A stretch of DNA of 64,000 nucleotides, taken from Mediterraneibacter faecis JCM 15917 (GTDB lineage Bacteria; Bacillota; Clostridia; Lachnospirales; Lachnospiraceae). Below, in pieces: positions 15,936-24,759 of this stretch. The position numbers and the translations under genes are program-made. The notes beneath the pieces were generated by a model, which saw nothing but the letters and a program-made list of their open reading frames with translations, ran no database searches and was not told the DNA's origin. The stretch covers positions 248,001 through 312,000 of the forward strand of contig BBDW01000003.1 in the NCBI GenBank assembly GCA_001312505.1. Direction: 5' to 3'. How positions within the stretch are numbered: position 1 is the first letter of the stretch; the number at the start of each line of letters is the position of its first letter.

Positions 15936-18578
15936 ATGAAAAGTGTTTACATAAAGAATATGCTTGGCACATTGGGATATAGTAATGAACATTTTTCTGA
16001 AAACTATTCAGTGCAAATTGATGGTACCTCCGCTATTAGGTTTGATTATGTTGCATTTAGTGATAGATATCTTAAGGATGTTTCAACTTCATGTATAGCT
16101 GTACAAGAGGTGATAGATGATAATGAGGAAACTAAATATTTAGATGGTGCTAAATATTTAGCGACACCGATTGTTATTATTTCAAAAAATAGGCATGTGC
16201 GAGTTTGGAATATAGCACCGCAGAAAATAACGCTTTTAAATGACAATGAAGAAAATATTATTCACTTATATTTTGAAAAAAATAGATTTGAATTTATGTC
16301 AGATAATCTGATAGATGCTAAAATGGGATATAGGCAGATTAATATTTTTGAAGCATCAGGATTAATTGATTTTTCAAGAAAGGCAACTTGTAAGATATTA
16401 AGCGAAGAATTTGAAAAGGGGGGGTTAATTGCAGCAAAAAAGTATTTGAAAAAGAGAAAAAATATTAATGGTCAAGACTTAAATAATATAACAAGTATTA
16501 CAATGCATGTAATTTCTGCTTTAATTATTAATAGTAAGATAAAGCCAGATGAAAAAGTACCAGATTTGTTTGAGTTACTTACTGACTTATCACAAACATA
16601 CAAAGATTATTTTAGTGATAAGTTGATGTTCAAGTATGGAAAGGGATTGCTTATTGAAATATACAATGATTTAAATCGAAGTATAAATTATCAAAGTGTT
16701 GATCATGAATTATTGGGATATTTTTATGAATCCACTTTATTGCAACTTAGTGAAACAAAAGCTGAAACTATTAGAAAAGAATTTGGAATTTATTATACTC
16801 CAAGAATATTAAGTCAAGAGATAGTTTGGAGTATTCCCTTTGAAAGTATCCCTGTTGATGAACGATATGTATTGGATGGAACATGTGGATCTGGCAGTTT
16901 GCTTTTGAGTGCATGTAAAAGACTAGAGGAATTGGTAAGTTATGAAAAGACAGAGATCGATAGGCATAATTATTTGAAAAGGATGATAGAGGGATATGAT
17001 ATAGATAAATTTGCATCAGAAGTGGCAAGGCTATCTTTACTTCTATATAGTTTACCATATGGAAATAAATGGAATATTCATGCGGGAGATTTACTTCGCA
17101 TAAACAAATCTAAAATACAAGTTCCGTTTGTTATATTAGGTAATCCACCGTATGAAGAAGTTAGGGGGGGAAATAGTCAGAAAAAACAGAAGGCAGCTGC
17201 GTTTTTGGATAAATATTTAGAGTGGCTACATGATGACGGATTTATAGGTATTATTTTGCCTGAAAGTTTTCTGCAAAATGATAGTTCTGTATCTCAAAGA
17301 GAAAAGTTACTGAATGAATTTGATATTATAGAACTTTGGATGTTGCCAGGGCAGATTTTTGAAAACAATTGTTCGACAATAGTTATAATTGCTCAGAAAA
17401 AGAAGGTGGAAGATGAAAAATTAACAAAAATAAAGGTATTAGTAAGAAATAAAGAATCTATTAGAAGTTATTTTAAACAACGTAAATGGGATTTTGAATT
17501 CTTTGTTAATATACAAAAACGTTGGAAGAATGAACCAAAATATAAAATTAGTGTATCTCCTGTAGAAGATATACTCCAAAAAATTATAAAAGGAAAGAAA
17601 ACTATTGGAGATATCACGCAAAATGTTATGGGAATTATGTTTCCATCAAACTATAATTTTTCACGAATGCAATTTGATGGATGGATTCCTTATATTGCTA
17701 ATGCAAATAATTTTAGAAAATATGTAATATCACCTCAAATGCGAGATAATGTGTGTTTCTTTGATTATCATATGTCTGAGGAGGAAGAAAAGAAAATAAA
17801 AAAAGATTATAAAGGATTGAGGTTACGTAGAGATTACGAGAGTATATATGCGGCTTCTAATAAGATTTTGGTAAAAATGTCTTCGACTCCAGGAGAAATA
17901 AATTGTATTAATGCCCTAGTAGATGAAGATGGATATTATCCTAGTCATTCCTTTTTTGTGTTAATTTCTGAGGACAAGAAAGTATCTAACTATGTCCTCT
18001 GTGCATTGATAAATAGCAAACTAATTAATGCATATGTGCGTAGGGAGTGTGTGAAAAGAACCCTTACAACTAATGTAGTGCGTAGCATACCCGTACCGGA
18101 ATTTAGTGATGTGCAGATTAGCAAGATAGAGCAATGTTATATGAGTATAAAGGAGGCTTGTACATCGGAGGATAAGGAAAAAGTTGAGAAAATTCAAAAA
18201 ACAATTGATGACATAATTTTTGAAGCTTTTAATTTAGAACAGGGCGAGAAAGAGAAAATAGAAAAATTGTTTGAAGTTTATACAAGAGATGGAGATAATT
18301 TGACCTCAGCAAATGTTGAACTTAAGGAGTATCATAATGTTTCAGGAGAGGTAGAAGAAATTGATATCGAAAAGATGTATTGTACTGTTTATCTGGCAGA
18401 ATTTGGAGAACAGGAGATAAAGATTGAAAAATCAATGCCAGGATGGTTTTTGCGAAGGGGAACAGAATTTTCAGCCAAATATCATGAGGGAAAGCTTTTT
18501 GATATTAAACCATTAATGTATTCGTACCTTGATGATGAAGAAATTATTGAGTTATTGAGTAAAAAAATTTCTGAGTAA
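15936..18578 (+). CDS. Large N6-adenine DNA methyltransferase (type IIG/PglX-like)
   Basis: The 880-residue protein starts behind AAGGAGGTG. Its middle contains the gamma-class methyltransferase motifs: motif I DGTCGSGSLLLSA (about residues 312-324) and motif IV LGNPPYEE (about 405). The N-terminal 280 residues resemble the leading part of type IIG enzymes, and the C-terminal part looks like a target-recognition domain. I see no clear PD-(D/E)xK nuclease motif. G7 runs at 16418 and 17164 each add a Gly, the latter just after NPPY. The metallo-beta-lactamase-fold gene follows 13 bp later. Confidence 0.82.
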   Translation: MKSVYIKNMLGTLGYSNEHFSENYSVQIDGTSAIRFDYVAFSDRYLKDVSTSCIAVQEVIDDNEETKYLDGAKYLATPIVIISKNRHVRVWNIAPQKITLLNDNEENIIHLYFEKNRFEFMSDNLIDAKMGYRQINIFEASGLIDFSRKATCKILSEEFEKGGLIAAKKYLKKRKNINGQDLNNITSITMHVISALIINSKIKPDEKVPDLFELLTDLSQTYKDYFSDKLMFKYGKGLLIEIYNDLNRSINYQSVDHELLGYFYESTLLQLSETKAETIRKEFGIYYTPRILSQEIVWSIPFESIPVDERYVLDGTCGSGSLLLSACKRLEELVSYEKTEIDRHNYLKRMIEGYDIDKFASEVARLSLLLYSLPYGNKWNIHAGDLLRINKSKIQVPFVILGNPPYEEVRGGNSQKKQKAAAFLDKYLEWLHDDGFIGIILPESFLQNDSSVSQREKLLNEFDIIELWMLPGQIFENNCSTIVIIAQKKKVEDEKLTKIKVLVRNKESIRSYFKQRKWDFEFFVNIQKRWKNEPKYKISVSPVEDILQKIIKGKKTIGDITQNVMGIMFPSNYNFSRMQFDGWIPYIANANNFRKYVISPQMRDNVCFFDYHMSEEEEKKIKKDYKGLRLRRDYESIYAASNKILVKMSSTPGEINCINALVDEDGYYPSHSFFVLISEDKKVSNYVLCALINSKLINAYVRRECVKRTLTTNVVRSIPVPEFSDVQISKIEQCYMSIKEACTSEDKEKVEKIQKTIDDIIFEAFNLEQGEKEKIEKLFEVYTRDGDNLTSANVELKEYHNVSGEVEEIDIEKMYCTVYLAEFGEQEIKIEKSMPGWFLRRGTEFSAKYHEGKLFDIKPLMYSYLDDEEIIELLSKKISE

Positions 18579-18591
18579 CAGGAGGATAATA

Positions 18592-19529
18592 ATGGAAAGC
18601 GAGAATCAAAGAGTCAAGTTTCTAGATGTTGGGCATGGCGATAGCTCTATAATATATTTAAATAGTGGTCATTCAGAGAATGAAAATGTTGTTATTGTAG
18701 ATATTGTAGATTCTGATAAGTTATTAACGGAATTAACAAGTCACAAGATTAAGGTTGTTGATTTGATAATTATTTCTCATTCAGATGCAGATCACTGCAG
18801 AGGTGTAAATGATTTTTTGGAAAAATATATGGCGGTAGGTATTGTTAAAAACATATGTTTTAATCTAGATAAAAGACAACCAACTAAGACCATGAAACTA
18901 ATATTAAAAAAATTTATAGAAATTTATCAGAAGCAGCGAATAACATTGCTGATGGGACAGAATGATACTTCAGTTCAAAAAAGGGAATTGATTTCAAACG
19001 ATAAATCGAAATTATTTTTGATATATCCTAATGTGGCTGAATCTACAGAAGCATATTTAAAAAATGATACAAATAATACTTCAATTGTATGCTTGTTAGA
19101 AAATGATGTTTGTAATGTTCTTTTTTCTGGGGGGGATTTAGAAGAAAGTGGGTGGCAAAAGTTAATAGACAGAATACCGGAATTGAGATGTGACGTATTA
19201 AAAATGCCACATCATGGAGCTTTTTATGATGAAAAAATGGAATGGGATTAAAAAGAATACTAACCGTGTTAAATCCAAAAGATGCTATAATATCATCTGG
19301 AGACAATCAGAAATATAAACATCCTGAAGAGCAAACAATTGAGCTTTTAAAAGACAAACAGATAAATATTTACTGTACAGAGTTTACAAGTCTTTGTCAT
19401 TGTAATTTGAATGAATTTAAGAGAAAATGTTATGGAGATATTGAGATTGTAATAACTGATACTACGTATGAAATTAGAACAGAAACAGATAATACATCAT
19501 TATTAAATCATATTGCATGTCATGGATAA
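18592..19529 (+). CDS. ComEC/Rec2-like metallo-beta-lactamase-fold hydrolase, frameshifted
   Basis: Motifs are FLDVGHGDSSII at the start, HSDADHCRG as the metal-binding HxDxDH, an SGDLE-type strand (with an extra Gly from G7 19129-19135) and a MPHHG histidine motif. This is the ComEC C-terminal/Rec2 arrangement of metallo-beta-lactamase-fold nucleases and phosphodiesterases. The frame breaks at about 19236, where one A is missing from an A-run, and the rest reads to 19529, giving about 312 residues. It is cotranscribed with the methyltransferase. A nuclease role is inferred from fold and context. Confidence 0.72.
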
Positions 19530-19575
19530 TAATAGTGTGCTTTAGTTAGTTGCTCTTAGTAGTATAATGTTTATT

Positions 19576-19794
19576 GGCAACATTCTGGTAACAGTTCATC
19601 AGAAAGCCAATGGAAATTATGTAATAGAAATAAAAATAAGGCTTATTGTAAGCGAAAACTTAATTAATTCCGTTAAGTTTTGCTGCGACGGAGCCGAGTT
19701 TGAATAAAAAATTTGGCACATTTAGAGACTGGAAAGCCTTGAAAACAGGGCATTTCCGGTCTCTTTGCTTTTGTTCTGGTTCTATTCTGGTTCT
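19576..19794. other. Attachment-site junction J3 (E3/E4)
   Basis: Left arm: GGCAAC-ATTCT-GGTAAC at 19576-19592. Core: gagtttgaat at 19696-19705. A hairpin (GAGACTGGAAAGCC...) follows. Right arm: GGTTCT-ATTCT-GGTTCT at 19778-19794. Left spacing is 120 bp. Right spacing is 82 bp, exactly one 11-bp repeat unit more than at the other junctions. Confidence 0.6.
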
Positions 19795-19826
19795 GTTATC
19801 AGATGGAATAATGAGGTTCATTAGAT

Positions 19827-20232
19827 ATGGCATGTGGAAGAACTGGACGAGTTGAAGCGGGAAAAAGGGAGATTAAGAGGCAGTTGCAACTTGCTGATGG
19901 CATTATGAAAGAAGATTTGTATACAGCTTATCATGCGGTGTCGGAGAATGAGGAGATTGTTGCTGACAGGGATGTTGATATAAGTGGCGGTATGAGGGAG
20001 TTCTCGGATGTGATGAAAAGATAGGGGATAAAGTAGGATGGAGATGAGCTTTATGAAGAGTTTCAGAGGATTTACGAGGAAAATCTTAGTAGAGATGCTG
20101 ATAAGGAAAAGGTGGAAGACAGAATGTAGAATAGTGGTAGAGGAAGATGAATCTTTTGTTCGACTTTTTCCAGGGATGATTATATGTATGATTTCAAGGG
20201 ATTTCGAGAACTCAAAAAATATAATTGTGTAA
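19827..20232 (+). other. Unresolved stretch with decayed ORFs at the left end of E4
   Basis: Two short ORFs (19827-20024 and 20038-20232) and a third-frame segment (DELYEEFQRIYEENLSRD near 20040) are present. None looks intact, and I recognise no family. The third-frame segment has the most protein-like composition and is interrupted by stops. I regard the stretch as remnants of one or two genes. Confidence 0.25.
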
Positions 20233-20296
20233 GCGAAAATTTAATGATATAATAAAAATAAAAGGACTATTTGACGTGATAATCGGAGGAAATAAC

Positions 20297-20512
20297 ATGT
20301 CAGAAAATCAAGTAAAAATAACTTATAAACCTTTATGGAAATTGTTAATTGATAGGGATATGACGAAAACTGAATTGAGAAAGAAAACACAGATAGCACC
20401 AAGTACATTTACAAAAATGAACAACGACCAACAAGTATCGTTAGATATTTTGGCAAGGATCTGTGTTGAATTGAAATGTGGCTTTGATGATATTGTGGAA
20501 ATAGAACGATAG
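20297..20512 (+). CDS. Small XRE-family regulator of the type I restriction operon
   Basis: The 71-residue protein consists of little more than a Cro/C1 helix-turn-helix (KTELRKKTQIAPSTFTKMN and LARICVELKCGFDDIVEI). CGGAGG precedes ATG 20297. Such 70-residue regulators often sit directly before hsdM in Clostridia and may delay restriction. It ends 68 bp before hsdM. Confidence 0.8.
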   Translation: MSENQVKITYKPLWKLLIDRDMTKTELRKKTQIAPSTFTKMNNDQQVSLDILARICVELKCGFDDIVEIER

Positions 20513-20580
20513 TGATATTGCAAAATGAAAAAGCATGTGCAGATAAATATAGCAAGTTACTAATAGAAAGGAATTTATAA

Positions 20581-22091
20581 ATGGCAGTTCAAAATAACGC
20601 TAACATTGGTTTTGAAAAACAAATATGGGATGCGGCTTGTGTTCTTTGGGGACACATTCCGGCAGCAGAATACAGAAAGGTTATCGTAGGACTTATTTTT
20701 TTGCGTTACATATCAAGTGCATTTGAAAAACGCTATCAACAGCTTGTTGAAGAGGGGGGGATGGCTTTGAAGATGATAAGGATGCATATGCGGAAGATAA
20801 TATTTTCTTTGTACCAGAGGATGCCCGTTGGAGCAAAATTGCTTCTGCAGCACATACTCCAGAAATCGGCACTGTTATAGACGATGCAATGAGAACTATT
20901 GAAAAGGAAAATACAACTCTTAAAAATGTGCTTCCAAAGAATTATGCAAGTCCAGATTTGGATAAGCGAGTATTAGGCGAGGTTGTTGATCTTTTTACCA
21001 ATGTGGATATGGGCGATACAGAAGAAAGCAAAGACCTTCTTGGCAGAACATATGAGTATTGTATTCAACAGTTTGCGGCATACGAAGGTGTTAAGGGTGG
21101 CGAGTTCTATACTCCTGCAAGTATTGTTAAAACAATCGTTGCTATTTTGAAACCATTCAAAAATTGTCGTGTATATGACCCATGTTGTGGTTCAGGTGGT
21201 ATGTTTGTTCAGAGCGCAAAGTTTATTCAGGCACACAGCGGCAAGCGTGGAGAAATCGCTGTTTATGGTCAGGAGTCTAATGCTGATACTTGGAAGATGG
21301 CAAAAATGAATATGGCTATTCGTGGCATTGATGCGGACTTTGGACCTTATCAGGCAGATACTTTTTTCAATGATTTACATAAAACGCTTAAAGCTGATTT
21401 TATTATGGCAAATCCACCATTCAATCTTTCTAACTGGGGACAAGATAAGCTAAAAGACGATGTTAGATGGAAATACGGAACTCCGCCAGCAGGAAATGCT
21501 AACTATGCGTGGATTCAGCATATGATACACCACCTTGCACCGAACGGGAAAATCGGTCTTGTACTTGCTAACGGTGCGTTGTCCTCTCAGTCCAGCGGCG
21601 AGGGAGAAATCAGAAAGAACATTATTCAGGCTGATCTTGTGGAAGGTATCGTCGCTCTGCCGACTCAGCTCTTTTACAGCGTTACCATTCCTGTTACGCT
21701 TTGGTTTATTACCAAAAACAAAAAGCAAAAAGGTAAAACCCTGTTTATTGATGCCCGCAAGATGGGGGGGTATATGGTTGACCGTAAGCACAGGGATTTT
21801 ACTGATGAGGATATTCAAAAGCTGGCAGATACATTTACGGCATTCCAAGAAGGTACGCTTGAAGATGTCAAAGGCTTCTGTGCTGCCTGCGACCTTCAGG
21901 AAATCGAAAAGCAGGACTTCATTCTGACACCGGGCAGATATGTTGGTATTGAAGAAGTCGAGGACGACGGAGAACCATTTGAAGAAAAGATGACACGCCT
22001 TACATCAGAGCTTTCAGATATGTTTGCAAAGTCTCATGAATTGGAAGAAGAAATTCGTAAGAAACTGGGGGCGATTGGGTATGAAATGTAA
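20581..22091 (+). CDS. hsdM: Type I restriction-modification methyltransferase subunit HsdM, frameshifted
   Basis: The repaired protein of about 503 residues has the HsdM N-terminal helical domain (FEKQIWDAACVLWGHIPAAEYR). Motif I is DPCCGSGGMF, motif IV NPPFNLSNW, and the ARKMG...RKHRDFTDEDI segment is conserved in the family. It methylates adenine in the HsdM2S complex. The frame breaks at the G7 run 20754-20760, where two G must be removed to continue as EEGDGFEDD. A second G7 at 21764-21770 adds one Gly in frame. It overlaps hsdS by 11 bp. Confidence 0.92.
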
Positions 22092-23199
22092 GTTGTCGGA
22101 TATTTGCGTTTTTCGTAAGGGGAAAGTTGATGTGTCAAAACTTACCTTGAAAACATATATATCTACTGAAAATATGTTGCCAAATAAAGGAGGGGTTACG
22201 GAGGCAAGCTCTCTTCCCACAGTTCAGTTAACTCAGGAATATAAAAAAGGAGATATCCTTGTATCTAACATCAGACCATATTTTAAAAAAATATGGCAAG
22301 CGAAATGTGATGGTGGTTGTTCAAATGATGTTTTAGTATTTCAAGGAAATTCAAACATAGATGGAGATTTCCTCTACTATATACTTGCTAATGATGATTT
22401 TTTTGCCTATTCAATGGCGACTTCAAAAGGCACAAAAATGCCAAGAGGCGATAAGACTTCAATAATGCAATATGAAGTGCCGATATTTGATATAGATACT
22501 CAAAGAAAAATAGCAAGTGTTTTGAGGAGCTTAGATGAAAAAATAGAACTGAATTCTACGATAAACAATAATTTAGAGCAGCAAGCTCAGACAATCTATC
22601 AGCAAATGTTTATAGATAATGCTCGTTCTGATTGGGCAGAAGGCACTTTAAGTGATATTGCTGATATTACAATGGGTCAGTCGCCAAGTGGCAGTAGCTA
22701 TAACGAGGACGGAACTGGCACAATTTTCTTTCAAGGTCGTGCGGAATTTGGATTTAGATTTCCGTCAGTTCGTCTATACACCACTGAACCTAAACGAATG
22801 GCACGGTCAAATGATACTTTGATGAGCGTTCGAGCACCGGTAGGCGACTTAAATGTCGCTCATATGGATTGCTGCATTGGTCGTGGACTTGCTGCCATTC
22901 ATTCTAAATCCCACCATCAATCCTTTGTTCTTTACACGATGTTTTCTCTCAAAAAACAGTTAGATGTTTTCAATGGCGAGGGAACGGTTTTTGGTTCTAT
23001 CAATCGTAATTCGTTGAATGATATGCCAATTTTTATACCGCCTGATGATATTTTGGACGAATTTGAAAGGATTGTAGCACCGATGGATTTAACCATTCGC
23101 AATAATTACGATGAAAATTGCCGTTTGCAGGATATTCGTGATACCTTGCTTCCTCGTTTAATGTCTGGCGAGCTTGATGTTTCCGACATCGACCTTTAA
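22081..23199 (+). CDS. hsdS: Type I restriction-modification specificity subunit HsdS
   Basis: The 372-residue protein has two target-recognition domains (about residues 1-150 and 195-340). Each is followed by a conserved helix (IASVLRSLDEKIELN and the C-terminal DIRDTLLPRLMSGELDV). The TMGQSPSGSSYNEDG motif is a classic start of the second domain. It determines the bipartite DNA target of the HsdRMS complex. I start it at ATG 22081, overlapping the end of hsdM. The frame is intact. Confidence 0.9.
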   Translation: MKCKLSDICVFRKGKVDVSKLTLKTYISTENMLPNKGGVTEASSLPTVQLTQEYKKGDILVSNIRPYFKKIWQAKCDGGCSNDVLVFQGNSNIDGDFLYYILANDDFFAYSMATSKGTKMPRGDKTSIMQYEVPIFDIDTQRKIASVLRSLDEKIELNSTINNNLEQQAQTIYQQMFIDNARSDWAEGTLSDIADITMGQSPSGSSYNEDGTGTIFFQGRAEFGFRFPSVRLYTTEPKRMARSNDTLMSVRAPVGDLNVAHMDCCIGRGLAAIHSKSHHQSFVLYTMFSLKKQLDVFNGEGTVFGSINRNSLNDMPIFIPPDDILDEFERIVAPMDLTIRNNYDENCRLQDIRDTLLPRLMSGELDVSDIDL

Positions 23200-23211
23200 T
23201 CCGCTAAATTA

Positions 23212-23463
23212 TTGTTTACCATACTTGAAGTGTTTTGGCTTGCAGTGCAAGGGGGGGTAGTTGCACCAATTGCTATTTCATCGCTTGTAGTCTTATTTAC
23301 TGTATCTGTTGTCAAGATAGTGATAAAAGCGAAGGGAGGTGACGCAATGGGAAGTAAAGTGAAAGAATTCGTATGTGTAAATTTTGATATTTTATATACT
23401 ATGAGCGCTAATTTGGCAGGTGGTGCGCTGCTAGCCAAAACACTTCAAGGGATAATCGTTTAG
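23212..23463 (+). CDS. Small hydrophobic protein between hsdS and the FRG gene
   Basis: One frame runs from TTG 23212 to 23463 (83 residues) with a hydrophobic segment (PIAISSLVVLFTVSVVKIVI). A second, better start exists: ATG 23347 behind GGGAGGTGACGC, giving a 38-residue product. Either two small products or one longer protein is made. A G7 run at 23251-23257 adds one Gly upstream. I recognise no family. Confidence 0.4.
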   Translation: MFTILEVFWLAVQGGVVAPIAISSLVVLFTVSVVKIVIKAKGGDAMGSKVKEFVCVNFDILYTMSANLAGGALLAKTLQGIIV

Positions 23464-23483
23464 TTTGCAAAGGAGTAGATAAA

Positions 23484-24758
23484 GTGGCATATAAAGAAAT
23501 TGATGAATCTAATATAACATTGATTGATTCAGTTAGTTCTTTTATTGAAATGATAAGACAGGTAAAAGAGACTAAGGAAGCTCAAGACGGAACTTCTACT
23601 GAATTATATTTCAGAGGTCAGGAGACTGAATTTTGGGATATTGAGCCGAGCATATTTAGAGATGATATGTTAAGCATTGAACATAAATTGATGCAGATAC
23701 CATTGCAGAAGTCACCAACAGAATTTAGGGACTTGAATTCGATGTTTGATATTATGACGAAGTACCAGCATTATGGGATGTGTACTCGTCTTTTGGATTT
23801 GACTACGAATCCGTTGGTTGCCCTCTACTTCGCATGTAAAAAACATGGTGCAGTAAAATACGTTACAGAAGATGGAGAAGTGGAAAAAGAACCATATGGA
23901 GTGATTTATTACACGGACAAATACTACTCATCTCAATCCACAGATATTGAAATTCAAATCGTGTCTGCCTTGGCGAGTTATGATTTGGAAAAAGAAAATA
24001 CTTTGTCTGATGTTCTTGAAAGACTATATCATGACCGGATTATAGACGAAAGAACAAAGGATAATTGGTTAGTAAATTACGGAGAGTTTGTAAAAATAAT
24101 ACAAAATAACTACATGGTAATGCCAACTTATACAAATGAAAGATTGAGAAAGCAAAGTGGAGTATTTTTACTGACAAGCCTATTTTCTTTTAATAAAGAG
24201 AATGAAGTCAAGAATTCTGTTATATCAAAAGCAAAGGGAAAACTAAAAGAAGAATTTAGCGATACATGTTTTTATATTTCAGGAGAAGATAAAGAAAATA
24301 TTTTAAAGGAACTAGATCTGTATAACATAAATGAGGCTACTTTGTTTCCTGAATTAGAGCATCAATTAAGTTACATAAAATATGCAAATCGTAATCTGGT
24401 TAATCCTGTTACAGATTTTACAAAATATGAAGAAGAGTCTGCAAGCAATAAGCAGGATATAGGTGTAAAACAACCGGAACTTGAACAATACATTCTTGAT
24501 AATTTCGATGATCAATTTAAAGATATTATAGGTGAAGAAGATGTTAGGGAAGTATTAAACATAATAAAAGAGCATTTTACTGTTGATTGGTATAAGCGTA
24601 ATCCAATACTCAGTAAAATAAATATGTCTATTACAGGATATTATTTTACAAAATGTCAACCTAGGAATGTTGCGAAGCAAAAGGCAGAACAGATTGTGGC
24701 ATTATTAAAACAAATGGTTGAAGATTTTATTACAGCAACGGATGAGAGAGGTGAATAA
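23484..24758 (+). CDS. FRG-domain protein embedded in the type I restriction operon
   Basis: The 424-residue protein starts at GTG 23484 behind AAAGGAG. Its N-terminal half is an FRG domain: YFRGQE (about residue 43) and the YQHYGMCTRLLDLTTNPLVALYFACKK block (shown in the sequence at about 93-120). The C-terminal half has no motif I recognise. FRG domains occur in candidate phage-defence genes and are suspected to modify nucleotides or proteins. Insertion between hsdS and hsdR suggests it belongs to the system. Confidence 0.78.
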   Translation: MAYKEIDESNITLIDSVSSFIEMIRQVKETKEAQDGTSTELYFRGQETEFWDIEPSIFRDDMLSIEHKLMQIPLQKSPTEFRDLNSMFDIMTKYQHYGMCTRLLDLTTNPLVALYFACKKHGAVKYVTEDGEVEKEPYGVIYYTDKYYSSQSTDIEIQIVSALASYDLEKENTLSDVLERLYHDRIIDERTKDNWLVNYGEFVKIIQNNYMVMPTYTNERLRKQSGVFLLTSLFSFNKENEVKNSVISKAKGKLKEEFSDTCFYISGEDKENILKELDLYNINEATLFPELEHQLSYIKYANRNLVNPVTDFTKYEEESASNKQDIGVKQPELEQYILDNFDDQFKDIIGEEDVREVLNIIKEHFTVDWYKRNPILSKINMSITGYYFTKCQPRNVAKQKAEQIVALLKQMVEDFITATDERGE

Positions 24759-24759
24759 A

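Larger units (their letters stand above)
12335..19705. mobile_element. E3: integrase-less integrative element with methyltransferase/MBL pair
   Basis: It is bounded by the cores of J2 and J3. Left arm hexamer GGCTCT, right arm hexamers GGCAAC/GGTAAC. The right-end sequence is homologous to that of E2. It carries the ABC/kinase module with its broken regulator and the methyltransferase-MBL operon, and has no recombinase. Confidence 0.45.
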
